Shown here: piece by piece, positions 8,079-17,900 of the stretch
Numbering within the stretch: position 1 is the stretch's first letter
Layout: every line of letters begins with the position of its first letter
NCBI GenBank assembly: GCA_015060335.1
Contig: SUYR01000004.1
Location: 1-64,000 of the forward strand
Direction of reading: 5' to 3'
Length of the DNA: 64,000 nt
From: Bacteroidales bacterium
GTDB taxonomy: Bacteria > Bacteroidota > Bacteroidia > Bacteroidales > UBA932
The notes under the pieces: model-generated
What the model saw: only the letters and a program-made list of their open reading frames with translations
Database searches by the model: none
Told to the model about the DNA's origin: nothing
Translations under genes and position numbers: made by a program

Positions 8079-11000
8079 TCAGGTAGATAATTGTTCCCTA
8101 TACTCTTTCGTAGTCATTCCGTGGTAATTCTTGAAGTTGCGGTAGAATGTTCCTGGGTTCTGGTGGCCTGTACGCAGCATGATTTCATCGATGTTCAGGT
8201 TGGTTGAAGCAATCAGCTTAGCAGCATAACGCATACGTGACTCGATGATAATGGTGCGTAGGCTCTTGTCCGTAAGATTTTCTATCTTTCTGTACAAGAC
8301 GCGGACGCCGACTCTCATTTTTTCGGCTATGACCGGAGCAGTGAGGTTAGGGTCAGCCATATTGGTATCGATGATCTCGACAATCTTTCTGAGGAAGACC
8401 AGATCTTCCTTATGCATGGTTTTACCCTCTTCAAGAACGAATGAGCTGTCAGGGGAATTGTAATACTCCGTGATGAGGCCTTTCTTGCCGATCAGGCGGT
8501 CAATCGATGATAGGAAGGTGTCCACATTGAACGGGAATGCCATACATATGTCGCATCCGGCTTTCAGGCAGATTTCCTTTTCCTGGGATGCCAGCGACGA
8601 CAGTAGTGTGATCACAGGTATGAGTCTTTCCTTTTTACCCGTATTGAGTCTTGCCATGAAATCTGTTATCTGACCTTGGAGTGATGAAGCATCGTATATA
8701 ATGATGATAGGATGACTCTTGTTCAGTCCGGCGACTACTTCTTCATTGCTTGTGAAAACAGTCAGATTGTATTTTTCTGACATGAAGTAGTTCAGGAACG
8801 AGATGATTTCGCTGTTCTTGCTGATGATGAAGATGTTGTCGTGATGAGGGTTCTCTTTAATCTGGATTTGTGAAGCTTCCAGTGAGTCTGCGGTGTATGT
8901 TGACTGCAGAATCACTTCAACGCTAGCCTCCTGTTTGCTGAGACTATATATATGGTCGGCTCTGAGTCTCATTCTTTCTGTGGACTGAAGGCAGATGGAT
9001 AGGTCTCCCTGTTCTTCGGTCAGGAGTCTGTATGCGGCTGCATCAGTAGAAAACGAGAACTTTAGCTTTATTTTGCTCTGCTCCAATTGTGACAATTCAT
9101 ACACAATCTGCCCGTTCGGTGTGGTTTTGTCGAATATGATCCTTGTCAATGCATTGAAGAAGGTGAGGAATTGCTCTTTGTCGGTAGCAAGGACTATGTT
9201 TTCCGGAATGACCTGATTGACTTTGATTCCTGCGGATTTGGCAGAAGTTGCAGCAATGTCGAGGATTTTCTTGGAAGAACGGCTGATTGAAACCAATGTC
9301 GGATGATCAGCATTTGACGGATCCTCAGAAACATTGCGCAGTTCGTTCCACATATTTAGAGTTCTGCCTATCTTGCCAACATTGTACTCCACAAGACTGA
9401 CTTTCTCCGAGATGCTCGGTATGTTTGCAGTCCTTGAATGAATCTGCTGGCACAGACCAAGTATGAAGGTTGTTGTAACTGATATGTCTTCTGATATGGC
9501 TGCACTGGTGTCCGCCTTTATATTCCGGATTCTCTCCTTGTATTTCCTTCGTATTTCATCTTTTGCAGCTTCCTGCTTGCGTCTCTCCCTGACTGTCAGC
9601 CACCAGATGAGTGCGGCCAAGGCTAATATGTATATGATATATGCAACCAGACTCCTGTATATGGGTGGAACAATCCTGATCGGAAGAGAACACACCGGTC
9701 CGGTTTGTATACTGTTATTGATGTATTTGATTTTAAGTGTATAATTCCCTGATTCAAGGGCGGGGAAATGTATAGTGCGTCCCTCTGTCTTGTGCCATTT
9801 ACCGTCAAGCCCTTCGAGACAATATAGAAATGTATAATCCTGCTGATTGATATGGTCTATAGCAGAGAAACTTATGGAAAATGCTGAGTTTGAGTGAGAA
9901 AGTTTCAGTCTACTTCTATCTAAGGATTGCTCCAGCGTTCTTTCCTGGTTGTCGCTCGTGATCTTTGTTATGTGAATCGGGGGAAGATATTCATTAGGAC
10001 GAACGTCAATGTTGTCGTCAATGATAGTCAGACCGTTTGTGCCGCCAAAGAACATGGTTCCGGTCTTGTCGTCCCGGTAGTACGCCCTGTCCGAGTATTC
10101 AGATATAGGCATGCCTGTAAGTTTCCCGTAGGATTTGATGAATCTGTAGCTGCTGTCGAGGACTATAATGCCGGAACTGCTACTTACCCATATGTTGCCT
10201 CTGGAGTCTTTAAGGGTGGCTTTTGCTGATATGTGAGGCGGAAATTCAACGATAGATGTCAAGTCTTTGTTCGGATCATATATGACGATGCTATTCCTTG
10301 TGCTGATGTACATATCTCCATGGTTTGATATATGGGTGATTTCGTTGATGGCAACTCCATATTCCTTAGGGAAATGTAAAAGCTCGGACTTTCCTGTGTT
10401 TGTGTGGTATATAAGACATCCGTGTCCCTTGCTTCCGAACCATATTGTCGAGTCATCCTGAATTTCCATGTCGAATATCTGTGTCCTGGCTTTGAATGTG
10501 CCTCTGAACTTGATAGAGTCGATGGCTGTGATCGATGGGATGCCATCGGATATGGTAGTGCGGCACCTGTATGCAAAGTCGCGTCCGTTAACCACCCATA
10601 AGGTCGAGTCATTCTGAGGGGCTATCGAGTGGATCTGGAAGAGTCTTTCACTGCCTTTTATTCTGCCGAGTCTGCCGTTCTTGTAATAGTTTATATGTTT
10701 GCCCTCCGTGCCGATCAGCAGGCAGCCATGGCGGTTTTCACTGATACAATACACTGAATTGTCTCCTAGGACACTGTTCCCTGTGTGGAGGATATCCATG
10801 TCGTTTTCGCTTATTTCGCCCTTTTTTGAGAAATTATTTACTCTGACCAAGCCGTCTCCTTTAGTTCCAAAAAGAAGAGTCCTTGTGTCGCTGTCCGCAT
10901 GGATGCAGCGTGCAGGCATGCTTATCTTGTTTGGCAGGTCTCTATATGTAAGATAATTTATTGTAGGCTCCAGATAATTCCATCCTATAAGACCTTTGCT

Positions 11001-11930
11001 GTCGGTTCCTATCCACAGGATTGGCTGAAATTTGTCATGGATGATTGTAAAGGAGTGATACTTTATGTCTGTAGCTACTAGATGGCTGCTACCTTCCGGT
11101 AGGAAGAACAATTGCTCCCAGAAATTTATCCAATAGCCTTGTGGAACCTTTACAATTCCTTTGATTTTGCTGTAGTCGTAGTCCTCAGGTGGTATGATAC
11201 GGCATATTTCTGTAAATGTTCCGCTGTTAGGGTCGAATGTGGTGAGTTTGAAATCGTCAGTAATGGTGTAGACAGGGTTGCCGTAATGCTGTTCACTTAT
11301 GTACAGGTGTTTGCGACCGAGGTTTTCTATATTTAGAATATTTGGGGTAGCTTGTGTACGGTCAAGGGCAATTCTCCATGTCCCCTTTTCTGAGAAAACA
11401 TGCAGAATGTCGGAGTCTGCAATGGTTATCCTTTTGCACCTGTCAGATTTATCTAAACTGAATCCGTCGATGACCGACCATTTGTCAGAGCTGGCTTCAT
11501 AGTGTTGCAGGCTGTTATCACCAGTTATGGCAAATATGTCCTCCTTACTGTCAATGGCTATTACCGACTCAGGGTCGATGCTGTCTATGAAGACAACGTC
11601 ATTCGTCTGAGTGTCAATCTTTGCCAGACCATGTCTTGTCACGGCGAAGAGCCTGTTGGGTTCTTTCAGATACAGATGCCTGATCTTGTTGCCTTCGAAA
11701 TATGATCTTCCGTCAGCTGCATGAAAACGTTCCATCTTGTAGCCATCCCAAATGTTAAGTCCATCAAGGGTACCGATATAGAGAACTCCATAGCTGTCTT
11801 GCACAATGCAATGTATGTCATTGTTTGAAAGCCCGATATCTGTGGATAATGTACGGGTATTGGCGTTAGCGTAGATAGTGAAAATTAAAAACGCAGCAAG
11901 CACTACTGCACTATATACGAAATTTTTCAT
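8079..11930 (-). CDS. SusR/HTCS-like sensor-regulator with degenerate kinase and receiver
   Basis: A 1283-residue inner-membrane regulator. It has a signal peptide (1-23), a periplasmic two-component-type beta-propeller (about 30-640), a Y_Y_Y domain (about 685-750), one membrane helix (about 755-777), a kinase-like region, a receiver-like domain (about 1028-1152) and an AraC-type HTH (about 1177-1283). This is the hybrid two-component layout that controls polysaccharide utilization loci. However, I see no HExRTPL-type phospho-histidine box, no N-box asparagine and no GxGxG ATP lid. In the receiver the acidic pair is replaced (IISKNSE) and the conserved lysine is lost (AFPF in place of xKPF); one aspartate (IIIIYDAS) remains. 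It faces away from the phosphodiester locus it presumably controls. Confidence 0.88.
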   Translation of the reverse strand: MKNFVYSAVVLAAFLIFTIYANANTRTLSTDIGLSNNDIHCIVQDSYGVLYIGTLDGLNIWDGYKMERFHAADGRSYFEGNKIRHLYLKEPNRLFAVTRHGLAKIDTQTNDVVFIDSIDPESVIAIDSKEDIFAITGDNSLQHYEASSDKWSVIDGFSLDKSDRCKRITIADSDILHVFSEKGTWRIALDRTQATPNILNIENLGRKHLYISEQHYGNPVYTITDDFKLTTFDPNSGTFTEICRIIPPEDYDYSKIKGIVKVPQGYWINFWEQLFFLPEGSSHLVATDIKYHSFTIIHDKFQPILWIGTDSKGLIGWNYLEPTINYLTYRDLPNKISMPARCIHADSDTRTLLFGTKGDGLVRVNNFSKKGEISENDMDILHTGNSVLGDNSVYCISENRHGCLLIGTEGKHINYYKNGRLGRIKGSERLFQIHSIAPQNDSTLWVVNGRDFAYRCRTTISDGIPSITAIDSIKFRGTFKARTQIFDMEIQDDSTIWFGSKGHGCLIYHTNTGKSELLHFPKEYGVAINEITHISNHGDMYISTRNSIVIYDPNKDLTSIVEFPPHISAKATLKDSRGNIWVSSSSGIIVLDSSYRFIKSYGKLTGMPISEYSDRAYYRDDKTGTMFFGGTNGLTIIDDNIDVRPNEYLPPIHITKITSDNQERTLEQSLDRSRLKLSHSNSAFSISFSAIDHINQQDYTFLYCLEGLDGKWHKTEGRTIHFPALESGNYTLKIKYINNSIQTGPVCSLPIRIVPPIYRSLVAYIIYILALAALIWWLTVRERRKQEAAKDEIRRKYKERIRNIKADTSAAISEDISVTTTFILGLCQQIHSRTANIPSISEKVSLVEYNVGKIGRTLNMWNELRNVSEDPSNADHPTLVSISRSSKKILDIAATSAKSAGIKVNQVIPENIVLATDKEQFLTFFNALTRIIFDKTTPNGQIVYELSQLEQSKIKLKFSFSTDAAAYRLLTEEQGDLSICLQSTERMRLRADHIYSLSKQEASVEVILQSTYTADSLEASQIQIKENPHHDNIFIISKNSEIISFLNYFMSEKYNLTVFTSNEEVVAGLNKSHPIIIIYDASSLQGQITDFMARLNTGKKERLIPVITLLSSLASQEKEICLKAGCDICMAFPFNVDTFLSSIDRLIGKKGLITEYYNSPDSSFVLEEGKTMHKEDLVFLRKIVEIIDTNMADPNLTAPVIAEKMRVGVRVLYRKIENLTDKSLRTIIIESRMRYAAKLIASTNLNIDEIMLRTGHQNPGTFYRNFKNYHGMTTKEYREQLST

Positions 11931-11933
11931 GTT

Positions 11934-12204
11934 TTAAGTGATAATCATGTCTAAGTTGTAGTATTCAATCTCAGATTCTTGTTGTATGAACCTTCTGATT
12001 GGATTGTTCTGAATTTCAGAACAGTTGCGTCTTTTGTAAACTCGCCATCTTCGAAGATATGCTTGATATGCTCGCTTACATTCGACGTCTGATACAGTTC
12101 GCATAACTGCATTTGCAAAAGTTGTAGAGTCTCATCTTCGATCTTACATCTATCTGAGTCTTGCCGTTGTTGCCTGCGTAGATGAGTACTTTGTTGTCTT
12201 CCAT
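11934..12204 (-). pseudogene. RhuM-family protein remnant (frameshifted, truncated)
   Basis: From the ATG at 12204 the minus strand reads MEDNKVLIYAGNNGKTQIDV, then slips frame near 12141 and continues EDETLQLLQMQLCELYQTSN and HIFEDGEFTKD. It slips again near 11980 to EIEYYNLDMII and stops at 11934. These pieces match, in order, the N-terminal portion of RhuM (virulence protein RhuM/YhhZ-type) proteins. At least two frameshifts and loss of the C-terminal half show it is dead. It lies immediately upstream of the regulator gene, whose mRNA leader probably runs through it. Confidence 0.75.
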
Positions 12205-12228
12205 TTTTTGAATTATACTTTGATCGGG

Positions 12229-12236
12229 CAAATGTA
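12229..12236 (-). promoter_or_regulatory. Possible -7 element upstream of RhuM remnant and regulator
   Basis: TACATTTG on the minus strand matches TAnnTTTG and lies 25 bases before the RhuM remnant ATG. I see no -33 partner. It is the only -7-like match I found between 11930 and 12240, so it may also drive the regulator gene with a leader of about 300 bases. Confidence 0.35.
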
Positions 12237-12318
12237 ATTATTTATTCGTGTATTCATTCTTGAATGTGTGGACTTGACGCAAAATCAGATGAAATAGTCG
12301 TAAAATTAAATGTGTGTG

Positions 12319-12340
12319 TTGGGGGGGGTATGTACTTTTG
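12319..12340 (+). promoter_or_regulatory. -7 element with G8 tract ahead of the phosphodiester locus
   Basis: TACTTTTG (12333-12340) fits TAnnTTTG. An uninterrupted run of eight G (12321-12328), preceded by a TG repeat, occupies the region where the spacer to a -33 box would lie, and no TTTG is at 19-21 bases. Promoters of regulated PULs often lack a good -33 box. The first gene starts about 150 bases downstream. The rest of 12205-12489 shows no gene. Confidence 0.45.
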
Positions 12341-12489
12341 TGAAAATTTACGAACGTTATGAAATTTGTGATAACCATGTGCTGAGTTATAAAGTCATGA
12401 CATACATTGGTCAGATAAGAAGCACCTTCCGTATGACCGCTATCCTATAGGAATTCATCTTTATTTCAGTTAATGAGACTTTACTATTT

Positions 12490-13443
12490 ATGAAATACTT
12501 ACTTAACCGTCTCTTTGTCGTTTTCTTTTCAGTGTTGGTGTCAACAATCTTTGTTTCGGCACAAAACCACAATCTCGTTTCAGATTCATTGGCATTTGTT
12601 ACTGCTTCCTGGAGAGTGACTCCGCTGGAAAAGGGAGCAGTCGCGATGTATGCCCAGGTGAATATGTTCAATTCTGTTCAAAGCATCAGTGTTGTAAAAT
12701 ACCCGGCTAAGAAATTTAAGACAGAGATTCTTCATAGACCGGGAGAAAGTGACGGGACTCCAAGTTCAATCGGAAAGGAAGTCGGTGCGGCTTTCGTAAT
12801 GAATGGTGGCTATTTTCATGTCAAGGAAAGGATTCCTAGCGTGTTCTTCAAGAAAGATAAGCAGATTTTGGGGTATACTCATCCTACTGAACTCTACAGA
12901 GTAAACGGTATTTTCGGATTCAAGGATGGCAAAGGAAAGAAGATGGAGATAATTCAGTGTCTTGATTCTGTAAATTATGATTCAGTTACAAAAAAGATGA
13001 AGTCAGCTATGGCAACCGGTCCGCTCCTTATTCTGGACGACAAGATTGTTGTGCCGGAACTGATGGGTGATAGGGCTGATGGAGAAAATGTCGCTGCGAT
13101 GAATGCAGAGCAGGCAGCAGGTGTCAAGATCAGGACTCATTACACTTCAGCACAGTTTTACGACAGACGTCATCCTCGTACTGCCATCGGAAAGGATGAT
13201 TCTGGAAATATCTATCTTGTGGTTATAGACGGTCGTTTCAAAGGCAACGCTGATGGAGCCAGCATTTTTGAGACTGCTTATATATGCAACCTTTTGGGAA
13301 TGACAGATGCAATTAATCTTGATGGCGGCGGTTCATCTGCATTGTGGTCAAAGGAGACAGGAGTCATCAGTCATCCGCGTGACAACAGAAAGTTTGACCA
13401 TGAGGGTGAGCGTTCGGTTCCCAACCTTATAGCAGTTTATTGA
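12490..13443 (+). CDS. Phosphodiester glycosidase (NAGPA family), periplasmic
   Basis: A 317-residue protein with a signal peptide ending near VSAQ (residues about 1-25) and a NAGPA (PF09992) domain filling the rest. Family motifs are clear: FVMNGGYF, MATGPLL, HPRTAIG, VVIDGR and NLDGGGSSAL. The mammalian member removes N-acetylglucosamine from GlcNAc-1-phospho-6-mannose; bacterial members act on glycosyl phosphodiesters, and the exact target here is unknown. No lipobox cysteine is present, so I expect it to be periplasmic, unlike its paralogue at 22651. It is the first gene of the locus, with a long (about 150-base) leader. Confidence 0.87.
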   Translation: MKYLLNRLFVVFFSVLVSTIFVSAQNHNLVSDSLAFVTASWRVTPLEKGAVAMYAQVNMFNSVQSISVVKYPAKKFKTEILHRPGESDGTPSSIGKEVGAAFVMNGGYFHVKERIPSVFFKKDKQILGYTHPTELYRVNGIFGFKDGKGKKMEIIQCLDSVNYDSVTKKMKSAMATGPLLILDDKIVVPELMGDRADGENVAAMNAEQAAGVKIRTHYTSAQFYDRRHPRTAIGKDDSGNIYLVVIDGRFKGNADGASIFETAYICNLLGMTDAINLDGGGSSALWSKETGVISHPRDNRKFDHEGERSVPNLIAVY

Positions 13444-13462
13444 TGTGATTGTTCTAGTGACT

Positions 13463-14881
13463 ATGAAAAAAACAACAATACTTCTTTTGGCATTATTTCT
13501 GGCATGTGTGCTCACGGATGCCAGAAATGTGAATGGCCGTGTCACCTCTGGCGGAAAGAGGCTCTCATCTGTTGTTGTGACGGACGGACGTAATTTTACT
13601 CAGACAGGCAGAAGGGGAACGTTCACTCTTGATATCTGTGACAGTGCAGAGTTTGTCTATATAGTCACGCCATCGGGCTATACCGCAGATTGGTCGGAAG
13701 GCTCTCCTGCTTTCTATAGGAAGGCGACAGGACAGTCATATTTTGAATTTGACCTGAAAGAGACTCCTGTTCCATCATCTGAGTATAATATCATTGCTGT
13801 TGGAGATCCTCAGCCTCGCAGTGAGGACCATTTTAATGAATTTGCCGGAGTCCCTCTTGATGACATCCGGCAATGTGCAGCCAGCATGACGACCCCGACT
13901 GTCGCTATTGTGCTTGGTGACATTACACACGATAAATATCATCTGATGGGCAACTGGAAAGAGACCATGAGGTCAGAATCCATACCGTTCTATCCTGTCA
14001 TCGGAAATCATGACCATAACAGGAAGTTCAACGATGATGGCCTTGCATCCGGCATCTACAATGAGGCTTTCGGCCCGGCGGACTATGCTTTCTTTATAGG
14101 TGATGACGTGGTCATTGTTCTGGACAATATAATATATCACTCACGCAGCGGTTATGAACTTGGCTATATCGACCGTCAGGTCGAGTGGGTCAGGAGATTG
14201 ATGAAATATGTGCCTGGACATGCTGACATTTATGTTGCTCAACATTCTCCATTGAACGGAAGACACTATGCCGGAATGATAACCAATCATGATGATCTTC
14301 TTGATGTCCTCAAGGGACATAAGGTAACATTCATCTCCGGACACAACCATACAAACGCGGTTTTTGAATATGCCCCGGGAGTGATGGAGCATAATGTGGC
14401 ATCCATCTGCGGAACATGGTGGGATGTGTATTACTGTACGGATGGTACTCCGCGAGGCTATAAGGTATTCACCAAGAAAGACGGGAATCTGTCGTGGTAC
14501 TATAAGTCCATAGGACGTGGCCGTGATTTTCAGTATGAGGTCTATCGTCCGGGCCAGACTACTCTCAATCCGGAATCTGTGGTGGTGAATGTCTGGGATT
14601 ATGATCCGCATTGGAGCATAGAGTGGCTTGAGGACGGGAAGCCTATGGGTAAGATGACTCAGGTGGAGGAATACTCGCCGTTTCACGCCGAGTCTATCAG
14701 AGTCAAATATGAGAAACTGGGGAAGGAACCATCAGACTATAGGCTCACACGTAAGGCAAACCATTATTTTGCGGCGAAGCCTTCTCCTGATGCCAATGTG
14801 GTGACAATTGTCATCAGGAACAGATTCTTGAATGAATGGAGAGAAGATATCGTAATTAAATGTAGAAACCTAAATAATTAG
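13463..14881 (+). CDS. Calcineurin-like phosphoesterase with MetallophosN/C domains
   Basis: A secreted metallophosphoesterase of about 472 residues. The layout is a signal peptide (about 1-20), an N-terminal beta-sandwich of the MetallophosN type (about 22-95), the catalytic domain and a C-terminal MetallophosC domain. The five metal motifs are intact: AVGDPQ, LGDITHD, GNHDH, QHSP and SGHNH. Members cleave phosphomonoesters or phosphodiesters; the substrate is not readable from sequence. The frame extends upstream to a GTG at 13445, but the ATG at 13463 gives a clean signal peptide (MKKTTILLL), so I start there. It follows the NAGPA gene by 19 bases. Confidence 0.88.
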   Translation: MKKTTILLLALFLACVLTDARNVNGRVTSGGKRLSSVVVTDGRNFTQTGRRGTFTLDICDSAEFVYIVTPSGYTADWSEGSPAFYRKATGQSYFEFDLKETPVPSSEYNIIAVGDPQPRSEDHFNEFAGVPLDDIRQCAASMTTPTVAIVLGDITHDKYHLMGNWKETMRSESIPFYPVIGNHDHNRKFNDDGLASGIYNEAFGPADYAFFIGDDVVIVLDNIIYHSRSGYELGYIDRQVEWVRRLMKYVPGHADIYVAQHSPLNGRHYAGMITNHDDLLDVLKGHKVTFISGHNHTNAVFEYAPGVMEHNVASICGTWWDVYYCTDGTPRGYKVFTKKDGNLSWYYKSIGRGRDFQYEVYRPGQTTLNPESVVVNVWDYDPHWSIEWLEDGKPMGKMTQVEEYSPFHAESIRVKYEKLGKEPSDYRLTRKANHYFAAKPSPDANVVTIVIRNRFLNEWREDIVIKCRNLNN

Positions 14882-14937
14882 GATTAATTACTTTTTAACA
14901 ATGTTTTTAATAACAACTAACATTTAACCTTTAAATT

Positions 14938-17900
14938 ATGTCAAAATCTAATTTTCTGAAATCGATCTTGACAGTCTGTATCTTTGTGTCCGTTGCGGCA
15001 TCCGCTTTGGCTCAGAATGCGACTTCACCGATTTCTACTGGAGCCTCGAGAGAGGTGAAAGGAACGGTCTTTGACGGACAGGAACAACCTCTGATGGGTG
15101 TTGCAGTACTTCTTGCAGGCACCACAAAAGGAGGGGTGACTGACTTAGAAGGCAACTATTCGATTGAGGTGCCCGTAGGGGATGTGACCCTTGAATTCGT
15201 TTCATTGGGTTACTCTACCAAGAGGGTTAATCTTCCTGCATCGCAGAGCTTGCTCAATGTTTATCTTGCAGAGGATGCAACAGAACTGGACGCTACGGTA
15301 GTTGTCGGTTATGGTACGACCAAGAAGGTCAACCTCACCGGTGCTGTTTCAGTAGTAGAGTCTGACGCTATTGCAAACCGTTCCTCAGCGAATCTCGGTA
15401 GTATTCTTCAAGGTACAGTTCCGGGATTGACAGTGACAGCTGCAACCGGTCGTCCCGGACAGACTTCAACATTCAACATCAGAGGTCTTACCTCAATCAA
15501 TGGTGGTTCTCCACTCGTTCTTGTTGACGGTGTTGAAGGAGACCTTTCAAGAGTAAATCCAAACGACGTTGAGAGTGTATCAGTTGTAAAGGATGCGTCT
15601 TCCGCAGCTGTTTACGGTGCGAGAGCCTCTTTCGGTGTTATTCTCGTTACCACAAAACAGGGTGCTGAGGATGATGGTTTTGCAACAGTACGTTACAGCG
15701 GTAAGTTCGGTTTTACTACTCCTACAGCAGAGACTGATTGGGAAACAAGGGGTTACTACTCTGTTTACATCAATAATCTCTTCCACCAGAACTATAATGG
15801 AAAGCAGGCTGTAACCTACACGCAGGAGGATATGGATCAGCTTTGGGCTCGTCGTAACGATGTGACTGAGAATCCTGAGCGTCCGTGGGTGGTAATCGAC
15901 CAGAGAATGGGTCGTGATACTTATGTTTACTACGGTAACACAGACTGGTGGCACTATTGGTTCAATGACATCAAGCCAACGCAGAATCACAACGTTTCAT
16001 TCAGCGGTGGTACAAAGAGAATGAATTATTTCTTCTCCGGTAACTACAATAAGGAACAGGGTATGTTCCGTCAGAATCCGGACATCTATAAGAAATATAA
16101 CCTTCGTTCGAGACTCTCATTCGATGTCAATAAGTGGTTGAACGTAAGCAATAATACTACTTATTTCAAGTCATCTTATACTTATCCGGGTCTTTCGGAT
16201 TTCAACTCTACATTCTACCATACTACTGCATCGGCATTTGCATGCTACGTTCCAATCAATCCGGATGGTACAGTTGTCGGCAAGAATGATTATACATCTA
16301 ATGCAATCGGTGCAGGTATCAACACAATTCTCCACAACAAGAATTGGAAGAACTCTGAGAGCCAGAATCAGATCCAGACAACTACCGAGATAACTATCAA
16401 GCCTATCAAGGAGTTGGAGATCAAGGCGAACTATACCTATTACTATGCTTCATCTTCGACAATGAATCGTCAGGTGAACAATGATTTCTCACATATTCCA
16501 GGTGTAGTTGAGTCTGTCACATCAGGTGATTACGGTGAAGATAAACTCTATGAGAGAATCAACTCACATACATTCAGCTCAGCTAACGTCTTCGGTACTT
16601 ATGCTGATACATTCAACGAGAGTCACAACCTCAAGGTTATGCTCGGATTTAACTATGAGAACAAACATCTCAAGGATGTGAAACTTACCGGTTATAATCT
16701 TCTTTCTCAATCACTCAATGACCAGAATCTGGTTGGCGCAGTTGAGATGCCGGATGGTACTATGGAGAAGAGAATGGAGACAGGTGGTGGACAGAATGAG
16801 TATGCTACAGCAGGTTTCTTCGGCCGAATCAACTATGATTACAAAGGTAAGTATCTCGTTGAGATCAGTGGAAGATATGACGGTACTTCCCGTTTCAAGA
16901 GAGGACAGCGTTGGGGATTCTTCCCTTCTGCATCTGCCGGTTGGAGAATTTCAGAAGAGGATTTCTTCGCACCTGTAAAGGGATGGTGGGATAACCTCAA
17001 GGTTCGTTATTCATTCGGTAGCCTCGGTAACCAGCAGGTTGGATACTATGACTACATCCGTGAGCTCTCGTTGGGTAACTCCGGCTACCTTTTCGGCGGT
17101 TCCAAGCCACTTTACGCATCACTTGGAGCTCCTGTGGCCTCAACTCTTACCTGGGAAACAGTTCAGCAGCATAATGTCGGTATCGACTTGGGATTCTTCG
17201 GCAACAGACTCTCTTTCACCGGTGAGGCTTATATCCGTGATACCAAGAATATGCTTACCGATGGACAGGCTCTTCCTGGTCTCTACGGAGCGAGCGCACC
17301 TAAGACAAACAATGCCGACCTTCGTACAAAAGGTTATGAGCTTACTCTTTCCTGGAGAGACTCTTTCACTCTTGCAGGCAAGCCTTTCGAGTATGATGTT
17401 ACTGCTACATTCAATGACTATATAAGCCACATTACCAAGTTCGATAACCCGACCAAGACATTCGCCAAGAAATATTATGAAGGTATGACTTATGGTGAGA
17501 TCTGGGGTTATCTGACAGACGGTTTCTTCGCTACAGATGATGAGGCTACAAATTATCCTGTAGATCAGACAATTGTCAACAATATCATTAATGGCGCGGG
17601 TGGTCTTAAAGCCGGTGACTTGAAGTACCGTGATCTCGGTGGTACCAAAGATAAGATTGATAGAGGTGAGAACACTGTCGATAATCCAGGTGACCGTCGT
17701 GTAATCGGTAACAGTCAGCCACGTTTCCACTATGGTCTCACTATGGGATTCAAATGGATGGGCTTCGACTTCTCGATTTTCTTCCAAGGTATAGGACGTC
17801 AGCATTGGTATCCGACAGGTGACGCACGTTTCTTCTGGGGCCCTTATTCAAGACCTTGGACTTCATATGTTCCAAAGGATTTCCTGGATGATGTGTGGTC

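Noticed and set aside
17140..17805. 221-residue minus-strand open frame inside the SusC gene
   Set aside because: It is antisense to a conserved barrel-coding region. Its composition follows from SusC codon use, and I see no motif.
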